Below, in pieces: positions 6,657-8,129 of a stretch of 8,129 bases of DNA. Position numbers and translations under genes: made by a program. The notes under the pieces are model-generated. The model searched no databases, was not told the origin of the DNA, and saw only the letters and a program-made list of their open reading frames with translations. Source of the DNA: Prevotellaceae bacterium (GTDB lineage: Bacteria > Bacteroidota > Bacteroidia > Bacteroidales > UBA932). The DNA is taken from the NCBI GenBank assembly GCA_031257655.1, contig JAIROF010000166.1, positions 1 through 8,129 on the forward strand, given 5' to 3'. The first letter of the stretch is position 1, and each line of letters begins with the position of its first letter.

Positions 6657-6891
6657 CCGTCCCGTCCCGTAGGGACGGAATGTCGGTAGAAAACGGAATA
6701 TCCCCCATCCGCCCCGTCCTGTAGGGACGGAATGTCGGTAGAAGACGGAATGTCCCCCATCCGCCCCGTCCCGTAGGGACGGAATGTCGGTAGAAAACGA
6801 AATATCCCCCATCCGCCCCGTCCCGTAGGGACGGAATGTCGGTAGAAAACGAAATGTCCCCCATCCGCCCCGTCCCGTAGGGACGGAATGT
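6657..6891. repeat. 52-bp tandem repeat, four full copies and one partial, each with a palindrome
   Basis: Units lie at 6657-6708, 6709-6760, 6761-6812 and 6813-6864, with a partial unit at 6865-6891. Each starts CCGCCCCGTCCCGTAGGGAC, so it carries the CCGTCCC-GTA-GGGACGG hairpin, followed by GGAATGTCGGTAGAAAACG and a (G/A)AAT(A/G)TCCCCCAT end. Copies differ by only a few bases, indicating recent amplification. The left flank (6641-6660) has slipped copies of the short CCCGT unit. Open frames through the array give low-complexity peptides only, and 52 is not a multiple of 3, so I treat it as non-coding. Confidence 0.92.
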
Positions 6892-6999
6892 GATTGTTAA
6901 TGCACCTACCTGTTTAAAAACATATTTGTCATCGTATTCCACGCCGAAATTTTTCAAAAAATAGGTATTTGCCATTTTACATCTGTTTACGCTACCAAC
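6892..6999. other. AT-rich unique spacer at the centre of the repeat island
   Basis: This is about 108 nt of non-repetitive, AT-richer sequence between the two oppositely oriented repeat arrays. On the minus strand a frame from 6975 begins MANTYFLKNFGVEYDDKYVF and looks protein-like for about 30 codons before running into the 52-bp array. It could be the broken start of a lost gene or chance. I do not recognise it and do not call it a gene. Confidence 0.35.
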
Positions 7000-7178
7000 A
7001 TTCCGTTCCTACGGGACACGGGGCAATAGCGTGCACATTTCGTTTTCAAATTCTCAATTCTCAATTCTCAATTCTCAATTCTCAATTATTCCGTTCCCAC
7101 GGAACACGGGGCAATAGCGTGCACATTTCGTTTTCAAATTCTCAATTCTCAATTCTCAATTATTCCGTTCCTACGGGA
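7000..7178. repeat. Two tandem palindrome / heptamer modules, opposite in orientation to 4870-4969
   Basis: Unit one (7000-7087, 88 nt) and unit two (7088-7161, 74 nt) share ATTCCGTTCC, a variant palindrome, ACGGGGCAATAGCGTGCACA, TTTCGTTTTCAAA and a run of TTCTCAA heptamers. A third palindrome start closes the array (7162-7178). The units differ in length by 14 nt, exactly two heptamers: five copies (7051-7085) against three (7139-7159). Read on the minus strand this is the 4870-4969 module, which has four copies. Confidence 0.9.
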
Positions 7179-7187
7179 CGGGGCGCC

Positions 7188-7236
7188 ATCAATCCCAAAA
7201 AACATCAAAATCCCAAAAATCCCAGCTCAGACAATG
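7188..7236. repeat. Right arm of the 49-bp imperfect inverted repeat
   Basis: This is the reverse-complement partner of 6592-6640, with 43 of 49 positions matching. It lies immediately outside the last palindrome of the 7000-7178 array, just as the left arm lies immediately outside the 52-bp array. Confidence 0.85.
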
Positions 7237-7241
7237 CGGGG

Positions 7242-7293
7242 TAAAAAAATAATGGGCTGACGCAAATACGCCAATAGCGCGCGTCAGCCCATT
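7242..7293 (-). terminator. Intrinsic terminator of the T9SS-sorted surface protein gene
   Basis: On the minus strand AATGGGCTGACGC (7293-7281) pairs perfectly with GCGTCAGCCCATT (7263-7251), giving a 13-bp stem with a 17-nt loop. ATTTTTTTA (7250-7242) follows at once, the form of a rho-independent terminator. It lies about 40 nt past the stop codon at 7336-7334, and its first bases overlap the last heptamer of the ATTAACC array. On the plus strand no T-tract follows the stem, so it should act only for the leftward gene. Confidence 0.88.
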
Positions 7294-7332
7294 AACCATT
7301 AACCATTAACCGTTAACCATTAACCATTAACC
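7291..7332 (-). repeat. Heptamer array (six copies), starting at the stop codon of the leftward gene
   Basis: Six phased ATTAACC units (one is GTTAACC) occupy 7291-7332. On the minus strand they read GGTTAAT and begin directly from the TAA stop at 7336-7334. The unit, the T/C variant position and the placement on a stop codon match the 6354-6416 array behind rnhB. Confidence 0.9.
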
Positions 7333-7333
7333 A

Positions 7334-8129
7334 TTATTCTTTCATCGCTTTCACCGTTTTGGTTTTGCCGTCTTTCTCTATCCGGAGGAAGTATATGCCC
7401 GAGGGCAGATGCCCCAGGTGAATGGCCTCGTCTGCGCTTGCCACCTGCTGGGTGTGGACGGGCGCACCCGCCGCCGAAACAACCGTGAGCGTGCATCCCT
7501 CCGCGCCCGTGAGGCGCAGCACATCCCCGAACGGGTTGGGGTAGAGGCTGACGTTCACCTGCAACGCTTCCGCTACGCCGGTGGCGCCCGCCGCCGTCCA
7601 CTTGGCGTAGAGCGTGGTGTTGCCCAACGCGCTGTAAACGGTGGTTTCGGTGTACAGCGTTCCCGCGCCGTTTTGACCCGTGTACCAGCCGGCAAAGGTG
7701 TAGCCCGCGCGCGTGGGCGTGGGCAGCGCACCCACCGCCACGCCGGAGGTTACGGTCGTGCTCGCGGGGCTTACCGTACCGCCCTGCGCATCGAACGTGA
7801 GGGTGTAGGCGGCGAGCTGGGCGAAGTGCGCGGTAATAACGGTATCCCGCGTAAGGGTGAAGGTGAAGGTGATGGAGCTGCCGGCGCCAAGGCTGTCGGC
7901 GCCGGACGCCCAGCGCAGCAGGCTACAGCCCTCGGCGGGGATGGCGGTAAGGCTCACAGAGGTGTTGGCGGGGTACAGCCCCGAAGCCGTTCCACCTACG
8001 CTACCCAGCGCACCGTTGTTTACCCGTACGCTCAGCAGCACGCCGTCGCCCGTTACGTTAAAGCTCCTCCACACCTCCGCGCTTTGGTATGCCGCCACCG
8101 ACGAGGTAGGAACGGTGAGCGCTACGTTC
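7334..8129 (-). CDS. C-terminal part of a T9SS-secreted surface protein with BspA-type LRR and InlB-like B-repeats (5' end outside the window)
   Basis: The frame is open to the right edge and gives 264 residues before TAA. A GTG at 8098 could be read as a start, but coding similarity continues upstream of it, so the gene is cut by the window edge. Residues 1-25 (ALTVPTSSVAAYQSAEVWRS) are the closing segment of a BspA/LRR_5 leucine-rich repeat domain. Residues ~33-103 form a divergent InlB B-repeat module (SVRVNNGALGSVGG ... ITAHFAQ). Residues ~107-178 form a second B-repeat (YTLTFDAQGGTVSP ... GYTFAGWYT ... LYAKWT). Residues ~190-264 are a type A T9SS sorting domain (VSLYPNPFGDVLRL ... LPSGIYFLRIEKDGKTKTVK). 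Such proteins cross the outer membrane by type IX secretion and are anchored or released at the surface. The binding target is unknown. A strong terminator lies downstream. Confidence 0.92.
   Translation of the reverse strand, partial: NVALTVPTSSVAAYQSAEVWRSFNVTGDGVLLSVRVNNGALGSVGGTASGLYPANTSVSLTAIPAEGCSLLRWASGADSLGAGSSITFTFTLTRDTVITAHFAQLAAYTLTFDAQGGTVSPASTTVTSGVAVGALPTPTRAGYTFAGWYTGQNGAGTLYTETTVYSALGNTTLYAKWTAAGATGVAEALQVNVSLYPNPFGDVLRLTGAEGCTLTVVSAAGAPVHTQQVASADEAIHLGHLPSGIYFLRIEKDGKTKTVKAMKE

Noticed and set aside
6657..6891. CRISPR array
   Set aside because: The whole 52-bp unit is conserved, including the sequence between palindromes, so there are no unique spacers. No cas genes are in view.
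6434..6975. Several minus-strand frames (73-130 codons) across the repeat array
   Set aside because: Their peptides are translations of the 52-bp repeat in changing frames (recurring STDIPSLRDG, FRPYGTGR and similar). They have no protein-like signal beyond the first ~30 codons of one of them.
6592..7236. Complete insertion sequence bounded by the 49-bp inverted repeat
   Set aside because: There is no transposase frame between the arms and no clear target duplication at the outer edges. A non-autonomous element remains possible and is listed as a finding.
6969..7244. 91-codon plus-strand frame through the TTCTCAA modules
   Set aside because: The peptide is microsatellite translation (NSQFSILNSQF) with no domain, and it lies wholly inside non-coding repeats.

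Overview
The window looks like a piece of a GC-rich Bacteroidota chromosome, probably Bacteroidales or a close relative. Three things point there: a type IX secretion (T9SS) C-terminal sorting domain on a BspA/InlB-like surface protein at the right edge, promoters of the Bacteroidota form (TTG about 18-20 nt before TAnnTTTG) instead of sigma-70 boxes, and the absence of strong Shine-Dalgarno dependence at most starts. No tRNA, rRNA, CRISPR array, transposase or phage gene was seen.

Layout, left to right. Positions 1-1524 (minus) hold the first 508 codons of a large protein that runs off the left edge and looks like the N-terminal accessory region of a Bacteroidota SNF2-type helicase. Positions 1732-3216 (minus) encode a multi-spanning MOP-superfamily polysaccharide flippase. 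A compact divergent intergenic region (3217-3335) carries two overlapping back-to-back promoters. From it, 3336-4787 (plus) encodes a Tat-exported GH125 family exo-alpha-mannosidase. A 240-nt spacer with palindromic repeats and a heptamer microsatellite precedes a two-gene operon, pyrH (UMP kinase, 5028-5738) and rnhB (ribonuclease HII, 5744-6352), which are 5 nt apart. Positions 6353-7333 contain no credible gene but are densely built from repeats. Positions 7334-8129 (minus) are the C-terminal end of a secreted modular protein: end of a BspA-type leucine-rich repeat, two InlB-like B-repeat modules, and a T9SS sorting domain.

The most unusual part is the 6353-7333 island between two convergent genes. 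It is nested and mirror-symmetric. The outermost layers are GGTTAAT heptamer arrays that begin on the stop codon of each flanking gene. Inside lies a 49-bp inverted repeat (43/49 matching), and inside that are two types of palindrome-bearing tandem modules in opposite orientation around about 110 nt of AT-rich sequence. The same modules occur upstream of pyrH, and a short possible relic lies downstream of the flippase. Palindrome variants keep base pairing by wobble or compensatory changes. I know of no function for this family.

The genes do not form one pathway. pyrH and rnhB are housekeeping genes. The flippase and GH125 mannosidase share a divergent control region and both concern glycans, but a joint role is inference only.
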